A DNA stretch of 64,000 nucleotides from Astropecten irregularis (GCA_963971285.1 OZ020248.1:2108001-2172000), one strand, 5' to 3'. Shown: positions 22,601-29,874, counted from the stretch's first letter. Notes: generated by a model from the sequence alone, not told the origin. Made by a program: numbers and translations.

Positions 22601-24466
22601 GCAATGACCAGGGATATCGAGGCAATGACCATGGGCAGTGGGGCACCAAGGCAATGACCAGGGGCACCGAGAAAATGACTAGGAACAACAAGGCAATGAC
22701 CGGGGACACCGAGGCAATGACCATGGGCAGTGCCGCAGTGGGGCACCGAGGAAATGACTAGGAACAACAAGGCAATGACCAGGGATATCGAGGCAATGAC
22801 CATGGGCAGTGGGGCACCAAGGCAATGACCAGGGGCAGCGAGGAAATGACTAGGAACAACAAGGCAATGACCAGGGAAATCGAGGCAATGACCATGGGCA
22901 GTGGGGCACCAAGGCAATGACCAGGGGCACCGAGGCAATGACTAGGAACACTGAGGCAATGACCAGGGACACCGAGGCAATGACCATGTTGTGTACCAAG
23001 GCAATGACCAGGGACACCGAAGCAATGACCAGGGACACCAAGGCAATGACCATGAGCACCAAGGCAATGACCATGGGCAATGACCAAGGGCACATACATG
23101 TATGGCCATTGCTTTTATCATTATCATCTACTGTGCACACATTTTTCATTAAAAAAAACAACACCACAATTTGAGAACAATTGAGTTTGTCAAGTTTTGC
23201 ACACTCAAAAGCGATGCATGCATTAGTCAATAGCGCTCCACACCAATGACTTCACAAAATCCCCGGATGTCAGACAAACATTGACTCACACACGTCAACG
23301 TAGTGTACATGCACGCGCACACCCACACACGTTTGCATGGTTGCAATGTTTGTCTGAGATCCGGTGCTATTTTTAGCACAAGTGCGGAGCGCTATTAAAC
23401 AAAGCAATGTACATGATTGTACATTGTACATGTACTGTACGTACCATACAGTGCAAATGTTAGTGCTGTCATACAAACGCGTCAGCATGTGAATGAATAA
23501 TATTTTAAACTGTATACTATGTACTGGTAGTGTTCACACCAAAATAAATAATAATTTGACAAATTTACAGGTAGCATATGTTTATGTTACAGTTCTACAT
23601 GTAAATGTGCATTCAACAACTGTACAATGAATTATTATTTCAAGCCATCATATGGTTGGCTGGAATCATCATTTTCCTCTATTAATATTTCTCATAATTT
23701 GTCAATTCTCATGCATGCCGGTTTATATCTGGATAAAAATCTCAGCCCCAATAGCTTTCCGCACTAATGACGTCACAAAATCCCCGGATGTCAGACAAAC
23801 ATTGACTCACACACATAGTGTACATGCACACGCACAACCACACGTTTGCATGGTTGCAATGTTTGTCTGAGATCCGGTGCTATTTTTAGACCAAGTGCAG
23901 TGTCCCTGCCCGCCTTTTGCGTATAAGCAATACTTGATGGGGTCCATACAAAAATAAAAACAACTTTTTGCAAAGTTACATACTTAATTTAAATACAGTC
24001 ATGGAGTCTGCTTCGATATTAAGCAAGTTTAAACTTGTGGAACGAGGGCAGGGCTTTTATATTTGAGGGAAATTATGGGGTAAAAACAGTAACAAAGATG
24101 CCGTATTTTTTGGTCGCACAGACGACTGCAGATATTTCAAATTCACGACAAGCGCGTAAGACAATTGTATTCTAACACTGAAATACAGCACAAATTTCTT
24201 CAATCTAGGGTTTTAAAGACTCAGCAACATTTGCTGAAAGTCAAAAATATCATTTTAGAACAGTAAGCTTAGCTAAAATGGTTTTATTTCCTTTAAAAAT
24301 AAAATTACTCTTATGGGCAAAATCAAGTATGAAGTAATGCTTAAAACGAGAATGAAAACAAAGCCAAACCAAATTGGACACAATTTATCTTCGGGGAGTT
24401 TTACGCTTACCTTAGAATATTCTGCTTGGCCAGCTGCTTCATACGATTATACTGTTTGCCCATCAT
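1549..24466 (-). CDS. ARHGAP17-like: ARHGAP17/ARHGAP44 (RICH/nadrin)-like BAR-RhoGAP, 5' part, 8 exons
   Basis: Eight exons join in frame to 213 codons. The start MMGKQYNRMKQLAKQ closely resembles vertebrate ARHGAP17 (MKKQFNRMKQLANQ), and AEKTEVLNDDLQQ resembles AEKTEVLSEDLLQ; later exons also follow the family order. In this family the N-terminal BAR domain (a coiled helical dimer) senses or bends membrane, and a following RhoGAP domain stimulates GTP hydrolysis on Rac1/Cdc42 at junctions and endocytic sites. Only the BAR region is visible; RhoGAP and any proline-rich tail lie left of the window. Exons are at 24411-24466, 19915-19954, 15659-15760, 9701-9777, 9093-9204, 6056-6132, 4831-4936 and 1549-1617. 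Two adjacent ATGs (24464-24466 and 24461-24463) both fit the family N-terminus; I took the upstream one. ARHGAP17 and ARHGAP44 cannot be told apart here, and an invertebrate may have a single ancestor of both. Confidence 0.9.
1785..1870. repeat. Fragment shared with the hAT-like elements at 37.6 and 40.4 kb
   Basis: GGGGTCCAGGGCCCGCTTAA followed by GGGCCCTGGAAGCTC is also found at 37587-37633 and 40370-40407, so it is a short piece of the same mobile family. It contains the palindromic core GGGCCCnnnnnnGGGCCC. Confidence 0.6.
1989..2315 (+). repeat. TTAA-target MITE, family B
   Basis: Ends AGGTAATATCATACTTTGG and CCAAAGTATGATATTACCT. The right flank is TTAA and the left is TTGA, so one flank has mutated. 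It lies in intron 8 side sequence of the BAR-RhoGAP gene. Confidence 0.78.
2645..3234. repeat. Tandem duplication of a unit of about 290 bp
   Basis: Two direct copies, 2645-2918 and 2946-3234, share long identical stretches such as TGTACAACGTGGTTGGATAG and GCAGTTCATTGCAGCCAGTC. A 150-codon open frame on the minus strand (2415-2864) runs through unit 1, but I recognise no domain and its second copy is not open over the same length. Confidence 0.75.
3527..3705. repeat. 21-bp minisatellite array
   Basis: About eight units of GGTCATTGCCTTGGTGCCCC(T), 21 bp. The period is a multiple of three, so it gives artificial repetitive open frames on both strands. Same unit, opposite orientation, as the array at 22263-23095. 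Confidence 0.9.
3797..3934. repeat. Inverted-repeat MITE (family C)
   Basis: About 140 bp with ends GGAGACTTTGGAGAACCGGT and ACCGGATCACCAAAGTCTCC. A second copy is at 5335-5480. The centre is rich in GCGCATGCGC-like alternating sequence. Confidence 0.75.
4278..4420. repeat. CRE-bearing inverted-repeat MITE (family D)
   Basis: Ends CAATAGCGCTCTGCAC and GTGCAGAGCGCTATT, with TGACGTCA just inside and the inner inverted words CAGACAAAC and GTTTGTCTGA. At least six more copies are in this window. Confidence 0.82.
4831..4936 (-). CDS. ARHGAP17-like: BAR-RhoGAP coding exon 7
   Basis: 106 bp, residues 155-190. It completes the split arginine, then YQTASSKTQDKEHLTKLEAI and KEEMEQCQWKVDACK. A charged amphipathic helix matching family KIDTLKEEMDEAGNKVEQCK. 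Acceptor catcag|GT, donor AAG|gtatta. Confidence 0.87.
5085..5303. repeat. Family D MITE, nested
   Basis: CAATAGCGCTCCGCAC ... GTGCGGAGCGCTATTG, about 219 bp, with GGATCTCAGACAAACATTGC inside. Inserted in the family F element. Confidence 0.8.
5335..5480. repeat. Family C MITE, nested
   Basis: TGGGAGACTTTGGAGAACCG ... TTCTCCAAAGTCTCCCA, with an alternating purine-pyrimidine centre (GTGTGTGTGCG). Inserted in the family F element. Confidence 0.78.
5856..6009. repeat. Family D MITE
   Basis: CCAATAGTGCTCCGCAC ... GTGCGGAGCGCTATTGG, 154 bp, ending about 45 bp from the donor of BAR-RhoGAP exon 6. Confidence 0.8.
6056..6132 (-). CDS. ARHGAP17-like: BAR-RhoGAP coding exon 6
   Basis: 77 bp, residues 130-154 plus two bases: NDIPSIMSLKRKLNKLTLDL then DSAKG and a split arginine. 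Corresponds to family VEIPNIQKQRKQLARLVLDWDS. Acceptor ctttcag|AA, donor GACG|gtaagt. Confidence 0.87.
6133..7127. other. Intron sequence, no feature except one stray minisatellite word
   Basis: A lone GGTCATTGCCTTTGTGCCC at about 6174-6192 resembles the 21-bp unit of the arrays at 3.5 and 22.3 kb. Nothing else recognised. Confidence 0.4.
7128..7368. repeat. Inverted-repeat MITE (family E)
   Basis: Ends GCCAATTTCATAGAACTGCT and GAAATTGGCCC, with inner text CAAATTTCCACGTGTTGTGT. About 240 bp. Other copies are at 16279-16744 (two), 19365-19893 and 39282-39507. Confidence 0.8.
7483..7714. repeat. Family A MITE
   Basis: GGCCTTTCTCAAAGCTCAGC ... GAGCCAAGCTTTAAGAAAGG(CC), about 232 bp. Confidence 0.75.
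8249..8406. repeat. Inverted-repeat MITE (family G)
   Basis: GGGATCGATTTCACAAAGCC ... GGTGAAATGGATCCCTGG. About 155 bp, containing GTAACTCGAGTTACGAAGGA. Relatives at 52373-52519 and 58915-59041. Confidence 0.72.
8545..8620 (+). repeat. tRNA-like sequence, probably a SINE head or tRNA pseudogene
   Basis: Box A-like GAGCTCAGTTGGTAGAGC and box B-like GGTTTGAATCC at usual tRNA spacing. I cannot fold a convincing anticodon arm or acceptor stem, so I do not call a tRNA gene. Confidence 0.5.
9093..9204 (-). CDS. ARHGAP17-like: BAR-RhoGAP coding exon 5
   Basis: 112 bp, residues 92-129. It completes the split glycine, then VTLAQTADIWTNIGVELTSH and EMALENIVIAPFNQILE. It matches the BAR stretch ending VFVEKEIVDPLYGIAE in human ARHGAP17. 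Acceptor ccccag|GG, donor GAA|gtaagt. Confidence 0.87.
9519..9642. repeat. Short fold-back element
   Basis: GGGCTTGTTTGTTTCATGCA and its near-complement TGCATGAAACAAACAGGCCC bound a 124-bp segment rich in GGATC words. Lies between exons 4 and 5 of the BAR-RhoGAP gene, about 60 bp from the exon 4 donor. Confidence 0.7.
9701..9777 (-). CDS. ARHGAP17-like: BAR-RhoGAP coding exon 4
   Basis: 77 bp, residues 67-91 plus two bases: RKLPHTVLGQSMQDSSQSLS then ETSVF and a split glycine. It corresponds to family KKLPLTALAQNMQEASTQL. Acceptor tttcacag|AG, donor TTTGG|gttagt. Confidence 0.87.
9778..10990. other. Intron sequence without clear features
   Basis: Several copies of a CCGCACTGGACTT word at 9986-10285 in both orientations suggest a worn inverted-repeat element. 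Nothing else recognised. Confidence 0.35.
10998..11642. repeat. Compound inverted-repeat element
   Basis: CATAGATATAAAAAAAACTA near 11000 is answered by TAGTTTTTTTTTATAATATC near 11430-11450 and again by TAGTTTTTATATATATCTAT near 11620-11641. Inside, GGAATGCCGTAGCTAT (11096) and ATAGCTACGGCGTTCC (11303) form a second inverted pair around ATGATGGAATT repeats. Confidence 0.6.
11643..12799. other. Intron sequence without clear features
   Basis: Scattered ACATGTAC microsatellite words only. Confidence 0.35.
12800..12900 (-). repeat. tRNA-derived SINE
   Basis: On the minus strand, box A (TAGCTCAGTTGGTATGAGCG) and box B (GGTTCGAATCC) precede a CGGTCAATATTCTTCTTTG tail. Same family as 19541-19830, 58215-58490 and 62695-62970. 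Confidence 0.75.
13010..13410. repeat. hAT-like nonautonomous element with a nested family D MITE
   Basis: Ends GGGGCGGATCCGGGAAGGGG and complementary CTGGATCCGCTCCTG. The core GACAAAATTTGCTAGCTTTT is shared with 37485-37505 and 40258-40278. A family D MITE (13213-13349) interrupts the text between GCTATTGAA and GCCACGTTTTATTT. Confidence 0.65.
13213..13349. repeat. Family D MITE, nested in hAT-like element
   Basis: AATAGCGTTCCGCACTAATG ... GTGTGCAGCGCTATTG. The uninterrupted text at 37536-37555 (CTATTGAATTGGTGCATTTTA) shows the element without the insertion. Confidence 0.78.
13695..13893. repeat. Long fold-back (hairpin) element
   Basis: GGACCGGTTTGCGGAATTAA ... AACACCATGTAATATTTGTT on the left is answered by AACAAATATTACATGGTGTT and CGCAAACCGATCC on the right. 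The stem is about 85 bp around a short loop of TCTCGTTGAGATCTCTTCTC. In RNA this would make a long double-stranded hairpin. Confidence 0.85.
13894..15220. other. Intron sequence; ACATGT microsatellite
   Basis: A pure run of the palindromic unit ACATGT lies at 14294-14321. Otherwise nothing recognised. Confidence 0.45.
15221..15450 (+). repeat. tRNA-derived SINE, second family
   Basis: Box A-like GTGGCCTAGTGGTCTTGCC and box B GGTTCGAGTCC are followed by a body with CCTTGGGCAAGATGCTTTGT and ACCCAGGAGTAAATGGGTAC, a central domain seen in several animal SINE families. Confidence 0.7.
15659..15760 (-). CDS. ARHGAP17-like: BAR-RhoGAP coding exon 3
   Basis: 34 codons, phase 0 at both ends, residues 33-66. 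It includes CEKRVDVIKDTCQKTVKKLS and ACLQGSGQDVEKRT, matching the family segment with pattern RLDTVR..CHHSHKRL.ACFQG. Acceptor ttgctag|TG, donor ACG|gtatga. Confidence 0.88.
15982..16219. repeat. Family A MITE
   Basis: CTTGGCAAACCTCAGCTCAG ... GGAGCCGGAGCCAAAGTCTG, about 238 bp, in the opposite orientation to 7483-7714. Confidence 0.72.
16279..16744. repeat. Two family E MITEs in tandem
   Basis: First copy about 16279-16503 (GGGGCCAGTTTCATGGAGCT), second 16504-16744 (GGGACCAATTTCATAAAACT ... AGTTTTATGAAATTGGCCCC). Both in the same orientation and nearly abutting. Confidence 0.78.
16745..17565. other. Intron sequence without clear features
   Basis: No exon or repeat recognised. Confidence 0.3.
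17566..17690. repeat. Family D MITE remnant
   Basis: AATAGGGCTCTGCGCTTGTG, TGACGTCA and later ATTTGTCTGATTATCCGGG are recognisable; the right terminal repeat is gone. Confidence 0.6.
17691..18620. other. Intron sequence without clear features
   Basis: No exon or repeat recognised apart from ACATGT words. Confidence 0.3.
18621..19012. repeat. Inverted-repeat MITE (family H)
   Basis: AGGGCGCCCCTTTTTATTAC ... CAGTAATAAAAAGGGGTGCCCT. About 390 bp, with TGTGGTTCACATTTCTTTTA inside. The other copy is at 60934-61406. Confidence 0.82.
19365..19893. repeat. Family E MITE split by a SINE
   Basis: Left part 19365-19550 and right part about 19828-19893 together make a normal family E MITE. The SINE between them is flanked by TTTATCAA on both sides. 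Confidence 0.78.
19541..19835 (-). repeat. tRNA-derived SINE inserted in a family E MITE
   Basis: Minus-strand box A (TGGCTCAGTTGGTAGAGCGC) and box B (GGTTCGAATCCCGCTCCAG). The body contains CGTTGGTGGTGACCCC, matching 62805-62820. Both borders carry TTTATCAA. Confidence 0.82.
19915..19954 (-). CDS. ARHGAP17-like: BAR-RhoGAP coding exon 2
   Basis: A 40-bp exon. One base completes the split arginine codon, followed by AEKTEVLNDDLQQ (to residue 32). Acceptor ccacag|GG, donor CAG|gtatgt. Nearly the same as human AEKTEVLSEDLLQ, which makes this very small exon secure. Confidence 0.88.
19955..22216. other. Intron 1 side sequence with worn TTAA-type repeat remnants
   Basis: 20740-20860 and 21280-21450 share inverted text (for example TTTTGATCTCGGGGTAAGAT; CGAGAAAATTGCG with CTATTTTCTTGTGACTCGA) related to the element at 27215-27535. 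A palindrome of 24 bp lies at about 21229-21254. No exon seen. Confidence 0.45.
22263..23095. repeat. 21-bp minisatellite with a 172-bp higher-order repeat
   Basis: Units such as GGCAATGACCAGGGGCACCA(A), 21 bp, with variants (ATGACTAGGAACAAC, GACCATGGGCAGTG). The word ATCGAGGCAATGACCATGGG recurs at about 22444, 22616 and 22788, giving a 172-bp higher-order period; an earlier pair at 22217 and 22376 shows a 159-bp step. All open frames here are repeat artefacts. Confidence 0.92.
23228..23396. repeat. Family D MITE
   Basis: CAATAGCGCTCCACACCAAT ... AGTGCGGAGCGCTATT, 169 bp, with CATCCGG/CCGGAT inner repeats. Confidence 0.8.
23749..23906. repeat. Family D MITE, right end lost
   Basis: CAATAGCTTTCCGCACTAAT, TGACGTCA and GTTTGTCTGAGATCCGGTGC are intact; the terminal CGGAGCGCTATT is replaced. 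Confidence 0.72.
24090..24310. repeat. Fragment related to the hAT-like elements
   Basis: CAACATTTGCTGAAAGT, ATATCATTTTAGAACAGTAA and TTTTATTTCCTTTA match 37900-37960 and 40680-40755. It lies about 100 bp from the donor of BAR-RhoGAP exon 1. Confidence 0.6.
24411..24466 (-). CDS. ARHGAP17-like: BAR-RhoGAP coding exon 1
   Basis: Encodes residues 1-18 plus two bases (MMGKQYNRMKQLAKQNIL, then AG of an arginine codon). The donor reads AAG|gtaagc on the minus strand. The upstream bases (GTTCAAG before ATG) are presumably 5' UTR. The extreme N-terminus matches helix 0/1 of the RICH-family BAR domain. Confidence 0.88.
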
Positions 24467-26650
24467 CTTGAACTAGTTTCTCTGGGAGGCTACCAATTTC
24501 AAAGAAGTTCAAAGTCTAGTCACACATCAATAAACATGACAAGAAAACACAGTTTCTAAGCTTGTGAATAATGCCAAAATGATGAGACCTCCGTGGAGCT
24601 GTCGTCAAACTATCTGCGGGCCAGCATTTTGCCAGATGTGTGTGGGAATCGTGTCTCAGATGAGATGTCTACACGTACGAGGTTTAGATCCAGAATACTT
24701 GGATGTTGAATTAGGCCTAACTTAGCAGAATTTGTATGTGAGCAATGTGTGGGTGTACACGGCTACTCAGCCTAACTGCGCCAATGGAACTGGCGTGCAG
24801 AACAAAATTTTAAGAAATCTGCTCATTTAGCACACGTTGATTCCTTCCGAAGAGCACAAACATGCTGAGCTAAAGCAATCGAAGCGTCCAGGAAAGAAAT
24901 ATTCCATGTAATTTCCTCCAACAAACAATAACAATCCTCCTTAGCTATCGTTGTTGCTGACTTTTGATAACAAGGAAGTGGTTATTCGATTGGGGGCAGA
25001 AACTTTAGTCTGGCTTTCGCAACCACAGTTTGCAGTAAACGCCCATATAGGAGGTGGAACCCAGACAGCTGCAGAAACAATTCGGTTCCCTGACGAATGA
25101 CTGTAGTGTCGCATAGAGAAAGATTGCTGGGTATCCGACTACTCACGGCTCATGCGTACGTCTCTGCAGTGATTCTGCGCGATTATTGTTCTGCGGTGCA
25201 AAAATCGGTCGACAAGACGGCGCCCTCTGTTGAAAGAGAGAGTGTTGACTTTTACTTTTACTTTTACTAAAGTTTTTCCCGATCATTTTCGGCAAATGAG
25301 CGGCCAATTTCATTTTCACGCATTCGTGTTGACGTAATTTTGCCTCCTCGGTTGAAACCGTCACTCGATTTCACTTTGATGCATCCGTATTTATATAGCA
25401 TTGCATTCAATTAAATTCAACAATCGTTCAGTTTAGCCATGCAAAATCTACATTAAATTTAGCACGCTGCGCTGCCAAAAGCCGTGTTGCGAAGTTCGAA
25501 TGGAATTTTAAATTGAAAGGCGATTATTTTTATTCACCTGACGCTTGTTGACATTTGCTTGCACATGAAGTGAAATCGAATTACTATTTTGAGGTGCCTT
25601 GCAGTTTCAAGCGAAATGGAATGACGCAGCGTTTAAATTGTCCGCTCATTTGCCGAAAATGACCGGGAAAACCTATATTATGAGTTGTCAGAATCACCAT
25701 AGTGATTTGTGATGCGATATCACACTTTGCTTTGGATTAATTTGCAATTTGGATTAATTCACACTCAAAGGTCAGCCTTAGTGCTTCGTGAAATCGGCCC
25801 TTTTATTAATCGGCCCTGTACATGATCAATTTTAATGATTACTTTCGTCAAAGTACGGAGCCCCTAATAGGCCATTCGCTATTCGATAAAAACAAACTCT
25901 GAAGCAAGGCAAGGATTTAAATACAGTGTATATTAAAAAAAACGCAACAGGATTTAAATTCTTATTTGTGAAGATTGTGTTCGCATTACATCAAAGTGAG
26001 TAGTATCACGTTGAAGCCACATTTCTCCTCTTTCCAATGATTATGTTTTTTATTCATACACGGTCACAAATGGCTGAATAATCATTCTTTTTCTACAATG
26101 GGTCAGCCTGGACTTGGTATCAAGTTTGACACACGGCAGAGCATCAAACACATCAATGATTCTTTGTCGGAGAGTTGCAATGTCAGGTGGAGGGGTAACA
26201 AACACAGGGAGACATTGACATTCTTACCAATGTTTCAACAATGTAAAGATGGATACTACTCATAAAATACATCTCTATGAAATACATAATTTGTACAGTG
26301 TATAGATGTACCATCTCCATGAAATCATTTAGGCGTCAGGTATTGAAGGTTCTTATGAGTCTTGTTTTGTATTTCAGCCTTTAGATCTGCAAATCTAAAG
26401 AACTACTAGGACTAGGCACTAGAAATACTAGGAATTACCTCAATGGAAAGTAGAAGAATCAAAGCTAATGGAATCTGACAAGAAAAGAAACATGCTTCGC
26501 CTCAGAAAACAAAATAATAACAGTGTAGTTCCGACAGAAAACTTAGGAATGGTACGTCCTCTAACTTATTTATTCCTTGTTGTAGAACTAACAGACACAA
26601 ACATCGAAAATACCAGCGCTCTATAGAATACTGTAAATATAATTGCCCTT
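24467..26650. other. Upstream region of the BAR-RhoGAP gene with one fold-back element
   Basis: The 5' UTR and promoter should lie just right of 24466, but no TATA box or clear start can be fixed. Inverted ends at 25269-25305 and 25640-25675 (TCATTTTCGGCAAATGAGCG and CGCTCATTTGCCGAAAATGA) bound a fold-back element of about 405 bp. 25681-25802 resembles the element at 50810-51326. Confidence 0.5.
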
Positions 26651-26652
26651 AA

Positions 26653-27210
26653 AGGGTCTCTGCAATGGGAATATTATGGTTTGAACATGTGCCAATAAAA
26701 AAAACTGTACATGGGGACTGTGATTTTACCCACTTCCTCACACTGATTCAAGGTTAAAAACAGGTTTTTTGGTTTGTATGCTAATTAGCATTTCCATATT
26801 CATGAGCAAAACTGTGATGTCATCTGGGGAACTGAGAGCAGTAATCCAATCGATTTGTGCACACAAAGTTGGAGTTGTGTTATAGGTTTTCTGACAGACC
26901 TTTTCCTCCTCAATGGATTTTATTTTACCAAATATGTTCCTTTCACTCAAATGGTGGTGTAATGTTTTTACCAAACCATTTCTGTAGGTCAAGTTTGCTT
27001 CTTCATTTTTTGTTATGTTTTTTCAGTATATTTTGGCTGTTGGTTCCCTACATGAGTATGCATGCAAATCCCCCATTTTACAAAGCCATTCAAAGGAAAA
27101 CCAAATGCTGGTATGAAACCAAAATAAGACTTGCCATTCATTATTTGACAGTATATTCTCTATATGAAGGCAATAAAATAACCTGACTGAAAAAGCACTG
27201 CAGTGACCCT
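26653..27210. repeat. TTAA-target MITE (family I)
   Basis: AGGGTCTCTGCAATGGG ... CTGCAGTGACCCT, 558 bp, flanked by TTAA on both sides (26649-26652 and 27211-27214). An inverted partial copy is at 42782-43110. Confidence 0.82.
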
Positions 27211-27214
27211 TTAA

Positions 27215-27535
27215 AGGTATACTGATTGGTAAAGGTCACTGCGCTCACAATTTTGTCTGATCCAGCATCTCCATAAAAATTAATGATAAACCTGTGAAAA
27301 ATTTATCTCAACCGGACGGAGTCAAAAGCGAATAGGAAAACCCTTACTCAATTTTTCTTATTACACATTAAGAATGGTTTTGATCTAACCCCGAGATAAA
27401 AACTGTTTCGGTCGTTGTTTGACTAATTTCTAGATAAATACAGCATTTCAGGCTGAATTTTAACGGTATGTTTCTACTAGCACCATATACGTAGCCATAC
27501 GCATCTGTAAACATTACCAATTCTGTAGTGTACCT
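27215..27535. repeat. TTAA-target MITE (family J), sharing a TTAA with its neighbour
   Basis: AGGTATACTGATTGGTAA ... TTACCAATTCTGTAGTGTACCT with TTAA at 27211-27214 and 27536-27539. The core ACTAATTTCTAGATAAATAC also occurs in family B. Confidence 0.78.
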
Positions 27536-27654
27536 TTAAGAGAATGATTTGTATAGCTGTACATTTTGTTATAAATACGCATAAAAATATGTTAACATTG
27601 TTTTTATACTTGCTTATTTTAATTGATTACTAACTGTCTTATCTATGTATAATA

Positions 27655-27720
27655 ATAAATTAATGACTGGAGTGGGATCAAATCCCCTCCAGTAATTTTC
27701 CCTTGTGGTTATTTGATGAT
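27655..27720 (+). repeat. SINE tail fragment
   Basis: GACTGGAGTGGGATCAAATC and TTTTCCCTTGTGGTTATTTG are worn box-B and tail words of the main SINE family. Confidence 0.5.
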
Positions 27721-28235
27721 TATAATAGTAAATAATGTTTTTTTAGTCTTTGAATACTTTTGTCTGTTTTAATTCATTCTAAACTGTTAAAAAACATAAT
27801 AAAATACATAAAACTTTTTTTTTTGTTTTTTAATTTTGTTTTTGTTTTTAATAAACTAGAATAATTTGCGAAAGAAAAAAACACACAATTGTTGAAAAAG
27901 AAAAAGCTTAATTTACGTTTAAAAAGAAATGGGATTTAATCTTTGTAATATATCATTATAGTTGGCAAAAGGGTCACATTCAAATGCATCCATTTACAAA
28001 AGTGTCATTTTCATTATTAAATCCACCAATAAAAAAAACACTGGAAGAAAAACAGTATACAAAATGTAAATAAACTGTACAGGAATTGAACGTTTAACTG
28101 TTCAATGTTTTCCTGGGCAGTGACCGATAAGGACATAGAACTCTGTGCCCTGTGATAATACAATCATCATCCCTGATTGGTACCGTTTACCAGGGGCGAG
28201 ACATACCCATAGATAGGACTCATGACCAGGTATCA

Positions 28236-28351
28236 TTAATCGACCAAGTGGTAGTATTTGATGATCAGAAGGCAGATCAAAGAAGACGCTTGTAGGCATC
28301 CCAGGAACACAAGGGCCGCATTGTAACTTCCAGTTTGGTCATAAATAAGTC
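28236..28351 (-). CDS. SLC16-like copy 1, terminal exon 4
   Basis: 116 bp: LIYDQTGSYNAALVFLGCLQ, a last helix and IIKYYHLVD, then TAA. The [FL]YDxTGSY motif before the final helix is typical of SLC16 carriers. Acceptor catgcag|GA. Confidence 0.8.
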
Positions 28352-28647
28352 CTGCATGCATACAAAATAACGACAAAATACATATGAGCCATGATCGAAA
28401 ACGCCGGGCAGAAAAAAAAAAGATCAGAAATGGGAAAAGGCCTCAAGGGTTTAAGTCCTTTGTGAGCGCAAAGGTAGGTCTAACCACTGACCCAAAACGC
28501 CATGTATTGTAATACATAGGCCTAAAAACCCGTAGCTGAATAATATAGACAGACAAAATGGGTTTTTGATTTGTATGAAATGCACATAGGCCTAGCCCTA
28601 AATATAAAATGTAGGCCTAGACATTTGTAATCTCGCAGGCTTTTTAC

Positions 28648-29469
28648 CTGGTACAAAGCCGAGGGTAAATCTTTGAATTGCTGTCTGAATGCCCATCCAA
28701 CCATACGCACTGCCCAACAAGTCCACCCCCACCAGTCGCTTGACGAGCACGTCGGACATGCAACAGATCAAACCGTCTGCTGTCATGATCAATGAAGTCG
28801 AAACCATCACCGCCCAGTACGTGTTCAACCAGGGCATTGCACAGTAAGAGACAGAGCTTAAACTGACTCCAATGCCCATGAGACCTAAGGGCGATACGAT
28901 GCCTCGTTCTACCAGGAAACATTGGACAATTTTAGCAACTAAGTCCCCAATACCAGCAACTGTCACGAAAGTGGCCGAGTCCTCCAGGCTGAAACCTTTC
29001 GACTGAGCAGCAGAGATAAAGTAAATGTTCCACATATCGAAACAGAATTTGGAATTGCAATACACGATGGCCCCGGTCCAATACCGCATGGTGAGGAGGA
29101 GTCCCGTATTGAATCTGGTGGCGAGGCCCTTCCCTCCAGTGCAGCAGTCACGCCCATTCGTCTCTTGTGGCGTTGCAGGCTGTGGGTCGCTTTGGCTAAC
29201 TCGTTGGTAGTCAAATGTCCGGGGTTTACTGATTGTAGTCGTGACTATCAGAGCCCCACATGCAGTCATATGAAGGCAGATTCCCCCTATGAGCATCATG
29301 GCTCATCTCCATCCATACGTATTCAATAAGACCTGCACAACCGGTATGAGCAGGAAAAGACCGAACGAAGATCCCGTCCGTGCAATCCCAGTTGCTGTGG
29401 CAAGTTTCTCCTCATAACAGAGAGCAACGGCCTCTTTGGAAAGCACATTTGTTATACCCAGTCCCATAC
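28648..29469 (-). CDS. SLC16-like copy 1, exon 3 (contains the TGA)
   Basis: 822 bp, phase 1-1, the main membrane exon (helices 4-11). Begins GMGLGITNVLSKEAVALCYE and ends RFTLGFVPG. Acceptor tttcag|GT, donor CCAG|gtaaaa. The in-frame TGA is at 29303-29305. Both ends and the length match copy 2 exactly. Confidence 0.78.
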
Positions 29470-29730
29470 CTGAAATTCATCCAAAAGATTTATGTCAAGA
29501 CAGTCATATTCCTCAATCTTTACTGTTTCATCACTAGATTTTGTCAGCACAAATTGAATGATTTACTTGCATATTTTCGAACTTTTGCAGCGTGAGCTAT
29601 TTACTTGAGCCTTGAGGACTTATCAGTATTCTCCCCATCAAAATTCGGGAACTTTTGACCAGAAAGGATTATGTGAAACGTGCACGGATCCGGGGGTCTT
29701 TCATGAAAAAGTAAGTCATTTGGAACCTAC

Positions 29731-29874
29731 CGGCCAATATCATATAGACGATTGCAAGTTGATACGTCGTCGTTACCAAGGATCCAATTATAGATGCTGC
29801 ACCAATCATCGCACTGCTTATCATTATGACGTAGCCTGATCCGAACTGCCGACTCAGTACACCGGCCAAGGGAC
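29731..29874 (-). CDS. SLC16-like copy 1, exon 2
   Basis: 144 bp, phase 1-1: PLAGVLSRQFGSGYVIMISS then helices 3-4. Acceptor ttcaag|GT, donor GCCG|gtaggt. The exon length equals that of copy 2 (45098-45241). Confidence 0.8.

Noticed and set aside
22263-23095. Possible CRISPR-like array of repeats and spacers
   Set aside because: Units are contiguous with no unique spacers, and the setting is an animal intron.
22150-23230. Several long overlapping open frames on both strands (up to 262 codons)
   Set aside because: They are reading frames of the 21-bp minisatellite and give the same short peptide over and over; there is no splice or domain evidence.
25143-25364. 73-codon open frame upstream of the BAR-RhoGAP start
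   Set aside because: No domain, basic low-complexity stretch, and it overlaps the end of a fold-back element; probably chance.
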